NCBI RefSeq assembly: GCF_024746835.1
Contig: NZ_CP080531.1
Span: forward strand, 62,001-126,000
Length of the DNA stretch: 64,000 nucleotides
Reading direction: 5' to 3'
Source: Mesorhizobium sp. AR02
Lineage (GTDB): Bacteria > Pseudomonadota > Alphaproteobacteria > Rhizobiales > Rhizobiaceae
Shown: positions 35,457-44,265 of the stretch, in pieces
How positions within the stretch are numbered: position 1 is the first letter of the stretch
Layout of the letters: every line of letters begins with the position of its first letter
The notes under the pieces: generated by a model
Told to the model about the DNA's origin: nothing
Database searches by the model: none
The model's input: the letters and a program-made list of their open reading frames with translations, nothing else
Program-made: the position numbers and the translations under genes

Positions 35457-36470
35457 TCAGAATCCCTCCAGCACGATCTTGCCCTTGGCCTTGCCGGTCT
35501 CGATCAGCGCATGGGCGCGCTTCAGATTGGCGGCATTGATACGACCGAAGGTTTCGCCCAATGTGGTGCGGATGGTGCCTTGATCGACAAGGCGTGACAG
35601 TTCGTTCAGATGCTCGCCCTGCGCGGCCATGTCCTGCGTCTCGAACAGCGAGCGGGTGAACATCAGTTCCCAATGCACCGAAACGCTTTTGCGTTTGAAC
35701 GGATTGATATCGAGCGTCTGGGGATCGTCGATCAACCCAAAACGGCCCTGCGGTGCGATCAATTCGGCGATCTCGGCCAGGTGCCGGTCGGTGTTGGTTG
35801 TCGAGAACACGAAAGCTGGTGCGCCAATGCCGAGTGCCGCGACTTCACTGCTGAGCGGCTTGGAATGATCAATGACATGATGGGCGCCAAGTCCAAGCAC
35901 CCAGTCATGTGTTTCAGGCCTTGATGCGGTGGCGATCACCGTCAGATCGGTCAGCTGGCGCGCAAGCTGGACCGCAATCGAGCCGACGCCACCGGCGCCG
36001 CCGATGATCACGATGGCATTCGTGGCACCCACGACTGGCTTCTTCACGTCAAGGCGATCGAACAGCGCCTCGAAGGCGGTGATCGCTGTCAGCGGCAGCG
36101 CCGCCGCCTGCGCATAGTCGAGCGAGCCGGGCTTGCGGCCGACAAGACGCTCATCGACAAGGTGGAACTCGGCATTGGTGCCTTGCGGCGCGAGCGCACC
36201 GGAATAGAAGACGTCGTCTCCGGACTTGAACAGGCTGGCATCCGAACCCGTGGCGACGACCCGGCCGGCAGCGTCCCAACCAAGCACGCGCCAGCTTCCG
36301 GCTTCGGGCTTGGCACTTCGCCTTATCTTGGTGTCGGCCGGATTGACCGAGATCGCCTTCACCTCGACCAGCAGTTGACGGCCTTTCGGCTCCGGCTTGG
36401 GCAGGTCGATATCGACAAGCGAGGCCGCATCGGTGATGGGGGCTGGGATTTGATAGCCGACGGCGCGCAT
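35457..36470 (-). CDS. Zinc-type/quinone-oxidoreductase-like alcohol dehydrogenase family protein
   Basis: A 337-residue medium-chain dehydrogenase/reductase. NADPH-binding GGAGGVGSIAVQLARQL, the GroES-like N-terminus (VEVKAISVNPADTKIRR, WDAAGRVVATG) and the substrate-side helices are visible. No structural zinc cysteine cluster is seen, so it fits the zinc-free quinone oxidoreductase branch. It is divergent from an HxlR regulator 111 bases away, a very common pairing in which the regulator senses reactive electrophiles and controls the reductase. Confidence 0.9.
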   Translation of the reverse strand: MRAVGYQIPAPITDAASLVDIDLPKPEPKGRQLLVEVKAISVNPADTKIRRSAKPEAGSWRVLGWDAAGRVVATGSDASLFKSGDDVFYSGALAPQGTNAEFHLVDERLVGRKPGSLDYAQAAALPLTAITAFEALFDRLDVKKPVVGATNAIVIIGGAGGVGSIAVQLARQLTDLTVIATASRPETHDWVLGLGAHHVIDHSKPLSSEVAALGIGAPAFVFSTTNTDRHLAEIAELIAPQGRFGLIDDPQTLDINPFKRKSVSVHWELMFTRSLFETQDMAAQGEHLNELSRLVDQGTIRTTLGETFGRINAANLKRAHALIETGKAKGKIVLEGF

Positions 36471-36521
36471 TTTTGGTCTCCGCGATTGCTGTTGGGCGTT
36501 GTGTGGGGCAGAGATGCGGAT

Positions 36522-36561
36522 TATGTGCGTTGAGCGCAAGAATGCACATATAAAGCACATA
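36522..36561 (+). promoter_or_regulatory. HxlR operator: three TATGTGC/GCACATA half-sites
   Basis: TATGTGC (36522) faces GCACATA (36544), forming an inverted repeat, and a second GCACATA starts 11 bases later at 36555. The cluster sits midway between the divergent oxidoreductase and HxlR genes. Spacing of about one helical turn between the two direct copies fits cooperative binding. The link to this HxlR is inferred. Confidence 0.6.
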
Positions 36562-36581
36562 GTGTCGAAAAGGATACCGTC

Positions 36582-36944
36582 ATGCCGCGCATTCGCCATG
36601 AGCGATTCGATTGCAGCCCCGGCTGCACCGTGGAGGGAACGCTCCGCTATATCGATGGAAAGTGGAAAGGCGTCGTGCTCTACCATCTGTTCCAGGGCAC
36701 GCTGCGCTTCAACGAGATCCGCCGGCGCATTCCAAACTGCACGCAGCGCATGCTGACCAACCAACTGCGCGAACTGGAAGCCGATGGACTGATCGCTCGC
36801 AAGATCTATCCGGAAGTACCGCCGAAGGTGGAATACAGCCTGACACCGCGCGGCAGAAGCCTGGAACCGGTGATCACCGCCCTGAAAGTCTGGGGCGATG
36901 CGAATGTGACGCTGGCGCCGCAGGTTTCGCAGGTTGCAGCATAA
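36582..36944 (+). CDS. HxlR family transcriptional regulator
   Basis: A 120-residue winged-helix regulator: Cys15 in FDCSPGCTVEGTLRYIDGKW, then GTLRFNEIRRRIPNCTQRML and LEADGLIARKIYPEVPPKVE, the HxlR fold with wing. Cysteines near residues 11 and 15 could sense oxidants or electrophiles as in other HxlR proteins, an inference. It is divergent from the quinone-type oxidoreductase. AAGGA precedes the ATG. Confidence 0.92.
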   Translation: MPRIRHERFDCSPGCTVEGTLRYIDGKWKGVVLYHLFQGTLRFNEIRRRIPNCTQRMLTNQLRELEADGLIARKIYPEVPPKVEYSLTPRGRSLEPVITALKVWGDANVTLAPQVSQVAA

Positions 36945-36968
36945 AGCGAGCGCGATCTCTGAATGAGT

Positions 36969-37712
36969 TCACGGGGATGGCGGAGCTTCCGGAGGGATCG
37001 ATCCCGGTGATGCTGCAGACAGCGCGGCTAGCACCGCCGGCCCGCCCTGAAGAACGTTCAGGTCGACGTCACCCTCAATGCCATCAACGCGCCCCCTGTT
37101 GTGGTACTGCCAATAGACCCAGTCATGGCGGTCCGGTTCCACCAGCAGCGAGCGAAGCCAAAGCGGGTGAGCGGCGATCTGCCCGGCATAGGCGGCCTCG
37201 GCCTCATCCGTCAGATAGACGATTGCCGTCTTGCCGAACGCCGCCTCGACGGGTCCGAGGAAAGCCTGGAGTTCGGCATTCAACTGTTCGGGCGACGGAC
37301 GCTGCGGACAATTGCCGCCGAACTCGATGTCGACGACCGGCGGCAGCAAGGGCTGATCGTGCGGCACGACCGAGATGAAATTCTTCGCCTGGTCGGCGCC
37401 CGGCCGGCAGAAGGTGAAGAAATGATAGGCGCCGACGGCAAGGCCAGCCGCACGAGCCTCACGCAGATTGGTGGCAAAAGCGCGATCAACATGGTCGCCG
37501 CCTTCGGTCGCCTTGATGACGGCGAAGGCGACATCGTCGTCGGCAACGCGCCGCCAGTCGATCTGGCCCTGATGATGGGAGACGTCGATGCCTCTGACCG
37601 GATATTTGCCACGGTCGGGAGAATAGGTGTGGAAATAGAAGAAGCCGCCGGCCACCACCATCGCCGCAAAAACCAGACTGACCGATCCCAAGAGGATGAT
37701 CCGGTTCTTCAA
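36969..37712 (-). CDS. Membrane-anchored GH25 lysozyme
   Basis: A 247-residue protein with an uncleaved-type N-terminal membrane helix (LGSVSLVFAAMVVAGGFFYF) and a glycoside hydrolase 25 domain: GIDVSHHQGQIDWRRV, FAVIKATEGG, GAYHFFTF and the catalytic VVDIEFGGN pair. It should cut the glycan strands of peptidoglycan in the periplasm; phage-type and bacterial forms exist. The C-terminus is Pro-rich. It is convergent with the HxlR gene, with no lysis partner nearby, so a cell-wall role is likelier than phage lysis. Confidence 0.92.
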   Translation of the reverse strand: MKNRIILLGSVSLVFAAMVVAGGFFYFHTYSPDRGKYPVRGIDVSHHQGQIDWRRVADDDVAFAVIKATEGGDHVDRAFATNLREARAAGLAVGAYHFFTFCRPGADQAKNFISVVPHDQPLLPPVVDIEFGGNCPQRPSPEQLNAELQAFLGPVEAAFGKTAIVYLTDEAEAAYAGQIAAHPLWLRSLLVEPDRHDWVYWQYHNRGRVDGIEGDVDLNVLQGGPAVLAALSAASPGSIPPEAPPSP

Positions 37713-37756
37713 GACTATCCCCTCTGGTACTTGCCGGCTCCGGTTGTTCGAAACTT

Positions 37757-37778
37757 GAAAGCCAACACTTGGCTTTTC
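37757..37778. repeat. Small hairpin related to the smpB downstream hairpin
   Basis: GAAAGCCAA and TTGGCTTTTC form a 9-bp stem with a 3-base loop, using the same arm sequence as the larger palindrome at 37903-37934. It lies just upstream of the GH25 gene. Confidence 0.5.
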
Positions 37779-37902
37779 TAGGGCTACCGCTCGATGCCCA
37801 GCCCTTCGCTATGGGCTCCCTGCCCTCGGGCGTTCAGCCCCTTCAAATGGTCCACCGGACCTTTTGATCCGCCCGAAGGCGGACCGGGCCTTCACCGTTC
37901 GT

Positions 37903-37934
37903 CGGACGAAAGCCAAATCGTTGGCTTTCGTCCG
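37903..37934 (-). terminator. Perfect 14-bp hairpin downstream of smpB
   Basis: CGGACGAAAGCCAA and TTGGCTTTCGTCCG form a perfect 14-bp stem with a 4-base loop, 16 bases past the smpB stop. No T-run follows on the minus strand, so it may be a stability or Rho-region hairpin and not a true intrinsic terminator. Confidence 0.45.
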
Positions 37935-37950
37935 CTTCGCGGACCACTCC

Positions 37951-38430
37951 TCACCCACGCTCCTTGAGAAGCCGGCCCTTCTCGCGCGACCAGTCGCGCT
38001 GCTTTTCGGTCTCGCGCTTGTCGTGCAATTTCTTGCCTCGGCCGACGGCGAGCAGCAGCTTGGCGCGACCCTGATCGTTGAAATAGATCTTCAGCGGCAC
38101 CAAGGTCATGCCTTCGCGGTCGACGCTCTGCGACAGCTTGGCCATCTCGCGCTTGTTGAGCAGGAGTTTGCGGCGCCGCCTGGGCTCGTGGTTGAAGCGG
38201 TTGGCCTGCAGATATTCCGGCAGATAGGAGTTGATCAGCCAGATCTCGCCGCCCTCGACCGAGGCATAGCTGTCCTGGATGTTGGCCTGGCCCTGGCGCA
38301 GTGACTTGACCTCGGTGCCAGTCAGCACAAGGCCGGTCTCGATCGTGTCGAGCACCTCATAGGAAAACCGCGCCTTGCGGTTTTCCGCAACGGTCTTGTT
38401 GTTGGGATCGGCTTTTCTGACTTGATTCAT
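37951..38430 (-). CDS. smpB: SsrA-binding protein SmpB
   Basis: A 159-residue trans-translation factor: [60 protein letters not shown] and the basic C-terminal tail [17 protein letters not shown] that enters the ribosome decoding site. It delivers tmRNA to stalled ribosomes. The start [13 protein letters not shown] at 38430 is preferred; upstream in-frame codons lie in the repeat at 38437-38580. dapA lies just beyond it, as in many rhizobia. Confidence 0.96.
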   Translation of the reverse strand: MNQVRKADPNNKTVAENRKARFSYEVLDTIETGLVLTGTEVKSLRQGQANIQDSYASVEGGEIWLINSYLPEYLQANRFNHEPRRRRKLLLNKREMAKLSQSVDREGMTLVPLKIYFNDQGRAKLLLAVGRGKKLHDKRETEKQRDWSREKGRLLKERG

Positions 38431-38436
38431 GACGTC

Positions 38437-38580
38437 TAGAGTCCGTTTCGAAACTCGCTCCTGCGAGTCAGATGATGGTGCCACCGAGAACCGGAGCGGA
38501 GCGTACATATAGTACGTGAGCACCGGAAGCGCAGGTGGCGCCTTCAGATGGCCGCAGGAGTAGAGTTTCCAAACGGGCTC
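38437..38580. repeat. Long inverted repeat between dapA and smpB
   Basis: Two arms of about 45-50 bases match as reverse complements: GAGTCCGTTTCGAAACTC near 38440 pairs with GAGTTTCCAAACGGGCTC near 38563, and GGTGCCACC pairs with GGTGGCGCC. The centre has CGTACATATAGTACG, itself a palindrome. Its style matches rhizobial intergenic elements. It would end or stabilise the dapA message before smpB. Confidence 0.75.
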
Positions 38581-38581
38581 G

Positions 38582-39463
38582 CTAATTAATCAAGCCGGCG
38601 TGCTTCATCGCCGCATCGATCTTCTCGGCCGTCGACTGTTCGACCGTGACCAGCGGCGAACGCAGCACGTTCTCGACCTTGCCCAGCTTCGACAGCGCGT
38701 ATTTGGCGCCGGACACGCCGGGCTCCAGGAAGATCGCCTTGTGCAGGGGCAAGAGACGATCCTGCAATTCCAGCGCCTTGGCGCTGTCGCCGGACAGTGT
38801 GGCTTCCTGGAATTCGGCGCAGAGCCGCGGTGCGACATTCGACGTCACCGAAATGCAGCCGACGCCGCCATGGGCGTTGAAGCCGAGCGCCGAGGCATCC
38901 TCGCCGGAAAGCTGGATGAAATCCTTGCCGCAGGTCATGCGTTGCTCGGACACACGCTCGACCTTGCCGGTGGCGTCCTTGACACCGACGATGTTCTTGA
39001 AGTCGTGCGCCAGCCGGCCCATCGTCTCCGGCATCATGTCGATCACCGAGCGCGGCGGGATGTTGTAGATGATGATCGGCAGCTTGGTCGCCCTGGCGAC
39101 GGCGGCGAAATGCTCATAGAGGCCGCGCTGCGTCGGCTTGTTGTAATAGGGCGTGACGACCAGGGCGGCATCGGCGCCGGCCTTCTCAGCATATTGTACG
39201 AGCCCGACCGCTTCCGCGGTGTTGTTGGACCCGGCGCCGGCGACGACCGGAGCGCGGCCGTTGGCGACCTCGATGCACACCTTGACGACATGGCGGTGCT
39301 CGTCATGCGACAGCGTCGGCGACTCGCCGGTCGTGCCCACCGGAACCAGACCCGTCGTGCCTTCCCCGAGCTGCCATTCGACAAACGCGCGAAAGGCTTT
39401 CTCGTCGAAACGCCCGCTCTTTTCGAACGGTGTCACGAGCGCAGTAAGCGAGCCTCTCAGCAT
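38582..39463 (-). CDS. dapA: 4-hydroxy-tetrahydrodipicolinate synthase
   Basis: A 293-residue aldolase of lysine and diaminopimelate synthesis. [14 protein letters not shown] binds the substrate, [14 protein letters not shown] carries the catalytic Tyr and [12 protein letters not shown] holds the Schiff-base Lys. AAGGAG lies nine bases before the ATG at 39463. Upstream ATGs are inside the repeat at 39494. It is divergent from the lytic transglycosylase gene, linking wall-precursor and wall-remodelling genes. Confidence 0.95.
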   Translation of the reverse strand: MLRGSLTALVTPFEKSGRFDEKAFRAFVEWQLGEGTTGLVPVGTTGESPTLSHDEHRHVVKVCIEVANGRAPVVAGAGSNNTAEAVGLVQYAEKAGADAALVVTPYYNKPTQRGLYEHFAAVARATKLPIIIYNIPPRSVIDMMPETMGRLAHDFKNIVGVKDATGKVERVSEQRMTCGKDFIQLSGEDASALGFNAHGGVGCISVTSNVAPRLCAEFQEATLSGDSAKALELQDRLLPLHKAIFLEPGVSGAKYALSKLGKVENVLRSPLVTVEQSTAEKIDAAMKHAGLIN

Positions 39464-39493
39464 GTCGTCCAACTCCTTGGGACTTCCTTGTTT

Positions 39494-39542
39494 ATGCATG
39501 TCGTTGCTCCAAAACCGGCATCCACTTTTGGGCGACATGCAT
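39494..39542. repeat. ATGCATGTCG-type palindromic repeat, copy 2
   Basis: ATGCATGTCG and CGACATGCAT are perfect 10-bp outer arms, with inner CCAAAACCGG/CCACTTTTGG arms. This is the best-preserved copy in the window. It lies in the dapA upstream region. Confidence 0.75.
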
Positions 39543-39754
39543 CGGTGTTTTGTCATGCGCGCCTTCTAACCGAAAGCGAAGCGGCGCACCATAGTCTCGA
39601 CATGGTTGCGCGGCAAGCATTGCCATGATGCCAGCAAGCGCAATTCGAACGGCCTCGATAACTCTTTGTTTACGAGCCCTTCACGACCTAAGTTTAGGCT
39701 TCGAGGCATCTTCGCCTGCTGGTAGAATGCCGGATTAAGGAAAGACACGAGATC

Positions 39755-41785
39755 ATGCCGACCCGTCGGCCCCACCTCTTCGCGCTGCTTGGCGCCATCG
39801 CCGCGTTGATGCCCGGCGTGGCGATCAGCGGCAGCGTCGATGCGCGGGTCACCTCGGCGATCCCGATGCCGAGCCCGCAGGACCGTGAACAGCAGGCCCC
39901 TTCGCCCAGCGTCGCGCTGTTGAAGAGCGGGCTGGACGCACTGGCGGCCGGCGACATTCCCGGCGCTCGCGGCGTGCGCGATGCGCTTCCCGCTCAATCG
40001 CTCGACCAGCACATACTGGCCTGGGCGATCGCGCTTTATGGCGGCGACAAGGTTCCGAGCGGCGACATCGCCGCCGCGGCGAAGATGCTGCCCAACTGGC
40101 CGGGCACAATTGCCTTGCGCAAGAACAGCGAGCGCGCGCTTTATCGCGAGAACCCCGCCCCCGACATCGTCATTGCGGCGTTCGACGGCAGCCAGCCGCA
40201 GACATTCGAAGGCGTCATGGTTCTTGCCCGCGCCTATGTGGCGTCAGGCAACGTCAAGGCGGCACGCTCAGTGCTGTCGCCGTTCTGGCGCACCGCGATC
40301 CTGGAAGCCAAGGACGAGACGGCACTGATCAAGGAATTCGGCAGCCTGATCCCTGCCGCCGACCATCGTTTTCGCATGGACCGCATGTTTTATGCCGACC
40401 GGGTGAATTCCGCGCTACGCATTGCCGGCCTTGCCGGCGCCCAGCAGTTTGCCGAGGCCTGGGCCGCGGCCGACAGAGGCGACAAGAACACGCTGAAACT
40501 GCTGAAGGCCGTGCCGGCATCCCAGCGTTCGGCCGGCTACTTCTTCGCCCAGGCCGAATATCTGCGCAAGCAGGAGGACTTTGCCGGCGCCGCCGCCGTT
40601 GTGATGAAGGCGCCGACGGACCGCGAGGCTCTGGTCGATCCGGACGCCTGGTGGGTCGAGCGCCGGGTGCTGTCGCGCGAACTGGTCGACCAGGGCGACA
40701 TGAAGACGGCGTACAATATCGTCGCCACGCATGCCGCCGAAAGTGCTGCCAATGCGGCGGAGGCCGAGTTTCATGCCGGCTGGTATGCGTTGCGCGGCCT
40801 GAACGATCCCAAGCTTGCCGCAATGCATTTTTCGCGCATCGCCGACCTTGCCCAGGGGCCGATGACGTTGTCGCGTGCCTATTATTGGCTCGGCCGTGCG
40901 GCGGAAGTCGGCGGTCCGGGCAATGCCAAGGACTATTTTGGGCGTGCCGCCACTTACGGCACGACCTTTTACGGCCAGCTTGCCGCCGAGCGTGTCGGCA
41001 GGCAGGCGCTCAACATCGTCTATCCCTCGCCAAGTGCCGCCGACCGGCAGAATTTTGCCGGCCGCGAGGCTGTCGGCGCCATCAAGCGGCTGCAGGAGGC
41101 AGGCTATGACCGTTATGCCGAAACGCTCTATCGCGACCTTGCCGGGCAGTTGACCAGCCCAGGTGAACTGGCGCTGCTCGCTGTCCTTGCCGAGAAGCAG
41201 GGCAATCATTTCATGGCGCTGAAGGTCGGCAAGATCGCCGGGGCACGCGGCATCGATGTCGGCGCGCTGTCGCATCCGCTCGGCGTCATCCCTGATTCGG
41301 CCAATATTTCCGGCTCGGGCAAGGCACTGGCCTATGCGATTGCCCGGCAGGAGAGCGAATTCAACGTCGGTGCCGTATCAAGTGCCGGCGCGCGCGGGCT
41401 GCTGCAGCTGATGCCAGGAACCGCCAGGCAACTGGCGAAGAAGGCCGGATTGCAGTTTTCGCAGGCACGGCTGACCACCGACGCCGGCTATAACGCGACA
41501 CTCGGTTCAGCCTTCCTCGGCGAGCAGCTCGATCGCTTCAACGGCTCCTACGTGCTGACCTTCGCCGGTTACAATGCAGGCCCCAATAGGGCCAGCCAGT
41601 GGGTGGCGAAATACGGCGACCCGCGCGGCAAGGACATCGATGCGGTGGTCGACTGGATCGAGCGGATTCCCTACACGGAAACAAGAAGTTACGTGCAGCG
41701 CGTGATGGAGAATTACGAGGTCTACAAGATGCGTATTTCTGGCAAATACGACATTGTCGGCGACCTGGTGAACGGGCGCAGCTGA
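39755..41785 (+). CDS. slt: Soluble lytic murein transglycosylase
   Basis: A 676-residue periplasmic enzyme that cleaves peptidoglycan to 1,6-anhydromuropeptides. It has an N-terminal signal-like segment (HLFALLGAIAALMPGVAISG), a long helical superhelix (about 40-500), and a C-terminal catalytic domain: YAIARQESEFNVGAVSSAGA with catalytic Glu, GLLQLMPGTARQLAKKAG and FAGYNAGPNRASQWV. The overall order matches Slt70. Located divergently from dapA. An alpha/beta hydrolase gene follows on the same strand. Confidence 0.95.
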   Translation: MPTRRPHLFALLGAIAALMPGVAISGSVDARVTSAIPMPSPQDREQQAPSPSVALLKSGLDALAAGDIPGARGVRDALPAQSLDQHILAWAIALYGGDKVPSGDIAAAAKMLPNWPGTIALRKNSERALYRENPAPDIVIAAFDGSQPQTFEGVMVLARAYVASGNVKAARSVLSPFWRTAILEAKDETALIKEFGSLIPAADHRFRMDRMFYADRVNSALRIAGLAGAQQFAEAWAAADRGDKNTLKLLKAVPASQRSAGYFFAQAEYLRKQEDFAGAAAVVMKAPTDREALVDPDAWWVERRVLSRELVDQGDMKTAYNIVATHAAESAANAAEAEFHAGWYALRGLNDPKLAAMHFSRIADLAQGPMTLSRAYYWLGRAAEVGGPGNAKDYFGRAATYGTTFYGQLAAERVGRQALNIVYPSPSAADRQNFAGREAVGAIKRLQEAGYDRYAETLYRDLAGQLTSPGELALLAVLAEKQGNHFMALKVGKIAGARGIDVGALSHPLGVIPDSANISGSGKALAYAIARQESEFNVGAVSSAGARGLLQLMPGTARQLAKKAGLQFSQARLTTDAGYNATLGSAFLGEQLDRFNGSYVLTFAGYNAGPNRASQWVAKYGDPRGKDIDAVVDWIERIPYTETRSYVQRVMENYEVYKMRISGKYDIVGDLVNGRS

Positions 41786-41890
41786 GGAAGCTGACGGCTT
41801 GAGAGGCGACTCGGCGTCGCGCCTTCCATTTGACCATCCCTGCCCTCGTCTGTAGCAGTCGAAGACGATCCGGCCAGGGAGTCCTTTCAG

Positions 41891-42775
41891 ATGTCGAGCA
41901 CCGAAGGTTTTTCCGACTTCTTCTACAGCGCGCCGGATGGACTGAGACTTCATGCGCGCGTCTATGGCGCAGCGAATTCCGGGCACTGGCCAGTCGCCTG
42001 CCTGCCCGGCCTGACCCGTAACGCGCGGGATTTTCACGAACTGGCACTTTATCTTTCGACGCGATCCCCGGTGCCGCGCAAGGTGGTTGCCTTCGACTAT
42101 CGCGGACGCGGACAGTCGGCCTACGATCCCGATGTCAGTCACTATAATGTCGGCGTCGAAGCCGGCGACATTCTTGCCGGGCTGGCCGCACTCGGCATCG
42201 AGGAGGCCGCTTTCATCGGCACCTCACGCGGCGGCCTGATCATCCATGTGCTCGGCGCCCTGCGGCCGGCCGCGCTGAAAGCCATTGTTCTCAACGACAT
42301 CGGGCCGGTGATCGAGCCGGCCGGCCTCGCCCACATCCAGTCCTATCTCGAACGCGCGCCGAAGGCGAAAACTTTCGCCGAGTTGGTGAATGCCCAGCGC
42401 AGCGTTCACGGCAAGGATTTTCCCGTGCTCACCGACGCCGACTGGACGCGGATGGTGGGCGCGCTCTACCGCGAGACGAATCAAGGGGTGGTACCGGATT
42501 TTGACCCGAAACTGGTCGACACGGTCGCCAATCTCGACCTGTCGCAGCCATTGCCCGCCCTGTGGCCGCAATTCGACGCGCTGGCGGCCATTCCCTTGCT
42601 CACCATCCGCGGCGCCAATTCGAGACTGCTGTCCGCGGACACCATGCGGCAAATGCGAGAGCATCATCCGGCGATGGAAACTATTACGGTCGACGGCCAG
42701 GGTCACGCACCATTCCTAGAAACCGGCAGCTTGCCCGGCGATATAGCGGCCTTCCTTGATCGGGCTGAGCGCTAA
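41891..42775 (+). CDS. Alpha/beta hydrolase
   Basis: A 294-residue hydrolase. GTSRGGLIIHVLGAL is the nucleophile elbow, FDYRGRGQSAYDPD the oxyanion-side segment, and GQGHAPFLE carries the catalytic His. An Asp is near IRGANSRLLSAD. Substrate is not readable; esters, lactones and epoxides are possible. It begins 105 bases after slt. Its stop lies in a composite repeat starting at 42774. Confidence 0.9.
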   Translation: MSSTEGFSDFFYSAPDGLRLHARVYGAANSGHWPVACLPGLTRNARDFHELALYLSTRSPVPRKVVAFDYRGRGQSAYDPDVSHYNVGVEAGDILAGLAALGIEEAAFIGTSRGGLIIHVLGALRPAALKAIVLNDIGPVIEPAGLAHIQSYLERAPKAKTFAELVNAQRSVHGKDFPVLTDADWTRMVGALYRETNQGVVPDFDPKLVDTVANLDLSQPLPALWPQFDALAAIPLLTIRGANSRLLSADTMRQMREHHPAMETITVDGQGHAPFLETGSLPGDIAAFLDRAER

Positions 42776-42873
42776 AGCGCGTCGCGTCTGAACGAATCCA
42801 TGCGACGCGCCTTACGTCTTTGTTTATGCATGTCGTTCTCCCAAAACCGAGGCCACTTTTCGGCGACATGCAT
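42774..42873. repeat. Composite repeat: GCGCGTCGC hairpin plus ATGCATGTCG palindrome, copy 3
   Basis: Two palindromes in tandem: GCGCGTCGC and GCGACGCGC (42777-42785 and 42802-42810), then ATGCATGTCG and CGACATGCAT (42826-42835 and 42864-42873). The same two modules occur in reverse order at 50799-50900. The first module includes the stop codon of the alpha/beta hydrolase. Confidence 0.75.
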
Positions 42874-42948
42874 TAGTCCAAACAAAGTAAACCCCAAGAC
42901 CAGATCTGGCTCTGGGGTTAACATAACAGTATATGCAAGCCGGTGGAA

Positions 42949-44025
42949 CTATTTGACCTTTGAGCTTTTCCCCGACGCTTTGGCCGACTTCGCCGTGCCC
43001 GCCTCGCCTGTCTGGCCCCGCTTTGGCGTCGAAGCCGCGGTCAACGGAGACGAGAACACCGAGCTTTCGGCACCGTGCGGCGACGCTTCGCTTCGCGGCG
43101 TTTCCAGCACCACGACGCAGCCGTCAAGATCGTTGGTAGCCAGATGCGCGTAGCGCATGGTCATCGACAGGGTCTGATGGCCGAGCCACATCTGCACACG
43201 CCTGATGTCGATACCGCCCTGGACAAGGCGCGAGGCGCAGGTGTGGCGCAGGATGTGTGGTACGACCTGATCGTCGGCACCAAGGCCAACTTCGGCTTTC
43301 GCCTCGTTCCAGATCGCACGGAACTGTGCCTGGCTCAATTTGGTGAACGGGCCTTTGGGCCGGCGGCCTTCGGTCGGAGGCAGCTTGATGACATCCTTGA
43401 CCCGCTCGGTCATCGGAATGGTGCGGCTGCGGCCGGATTTGGTGATCCAGAAGGAGACGCGATGTTCCTGGATGTCGTTCCAGATCAGCCCGAGCGCCTC
43501 GCCAAGGCGGCATCCGGTGTCGACGAGGAAGACGGAAAGCCTGTAGGCATCCTCGCTGCGGGTCCTGATGGCGGAAAACAGCCTCGCCTCTTCCTCCCTC
43601 TCGAGGAAGCGAATCCGTCCCGCCCGCTCCTTCTGGCGGCGGAACTCGGGCAGGCTGTGTATATCTCCCATCTTGTAAGCCTTGCGCAGCAGTTTGCTGA
43701 GGGCAGCCATCTTTCGGTTGATGGTTGCGTTGCTGTTGCCGCGCTGGCGCAAGGTGCCAATAAGGTTATCAAGGGTACTCTGGTCAAGGGCGCTGAAACG
43801 CTCCCCAAGGAGGATCTCGTCTATTTCGCCAATGAAAGAGCTGACATTGTATTTATGCCGCCCATCATCCCACAGTATGTCCCGGTAAACTGAAAAAAGC
43901 TCTCCGACCCTGTACGACTTTACTTCTCTTATCTTGTTATAGGTGTACTTGATCTTTGAGTTCTGAGAAGAAAACATCGAAAACGGATCCGGGGGGCTAC
44001 CCTCTTGAATCGCTTCGTTGGTCAT
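42949..44025 (-). CDS. Tyrosine-type recombinase/integrase
   Basis: A 358-residue site-specific recombinase. A SAM-like N-terminal core-binding domain (about 35-120) is followed by a catalytic domain with all residues: Arg in DTGCRLGEALGL, Lys in WITKSGRSRT, HILRHTCASRLV with His and Arg, WLGHQTLSMTMRYAH with the nucleophile Tyr. The C-terminus is a Lys/Ser-rich extension of about 50 residues. No partner genes of a phage or integrative element are adjacent; the neighbours are a repeat, porin 2 and a tRNA. It looks like an orphan or domesticated recombinase. Confidence 0.92.
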   Translation of the reverse strand: MTNEAIQEGSPPDPFSMFSSQNSKIKYTYNKIREVKSYRVGELFSVYRDILWDDGRHKYNVSSFIGEIDEILLGERFSALDQSTLDNLIGTLRQRGNSNATINRKMAALSKLLRKAYKMGDIHSLPEFRRQKERAGRIRFLEREEEARLFSAIRTRSEDAYRLSVFLVDTGCRLGEALGLIWNDIQEHRVSFWITKSGRSRTIPMTERVKDVIKLPPTEGRRPKGPFTKLSQAQFRAIWNEAKAEVGLGADDQVVPHILRHTCASRLVQGGIDIRRVQMWLGHQTLSMTMRYAHLATNDLDGCVVVLETPRSEASPHGAESSVFSSPLTAASTPKRGQTGEAGTAKSAKASGKSSKVK

Positions 44026-44204
44026 AGTCCGTCACACCCCCATGTGGATAGATCAGCCCTATCCGCTTGGAAGCGTCCTTTCAAGAGATTTTAATCACGC
44101 GGTTGTGATCCCATCCGCCCATCAACGGATCCCACGACATCGTCCCGCGGATTTATTCAGCTACCGATTCCCCCTGTTCCTTCTGTTGCGTTGACCCAGT
44201 CACG

Positions 44205-44240
44205 AAACAAAACAGCCCGGGCGTTTGCGCGCCCGGGCTG
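44205..44240 (-). terminator. Rho-independent terminator of porin 2
   Basis: AGCCCGGGC (44214) and GCCCGGGCT (44231) form a 9-bp stem with an 8-base loop. On the minus strand TGTTTTGTTT follows, giving a T-rich tail. It lies about 25 bases after the porin 2 stop. Confidence 0.85.
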
Positions 44241-44265
44241 GATTTCACCTGTAAGGAACCAGCCC

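Noticed and set aside
36969..37712. GH25 lysozyme as part of a prophage lysis cassette
   Set aside because: No holin, tail or other phage gene is nearby, and the protein has a membrane anchor of a resident cell-wall enzyme.
39464..39556. Longer dapA start codons
   Set aside because: They fall inside a palindromic repeat found elsewhere outside genes, whereas ATG 39463 has AAGGAG at nine bases.
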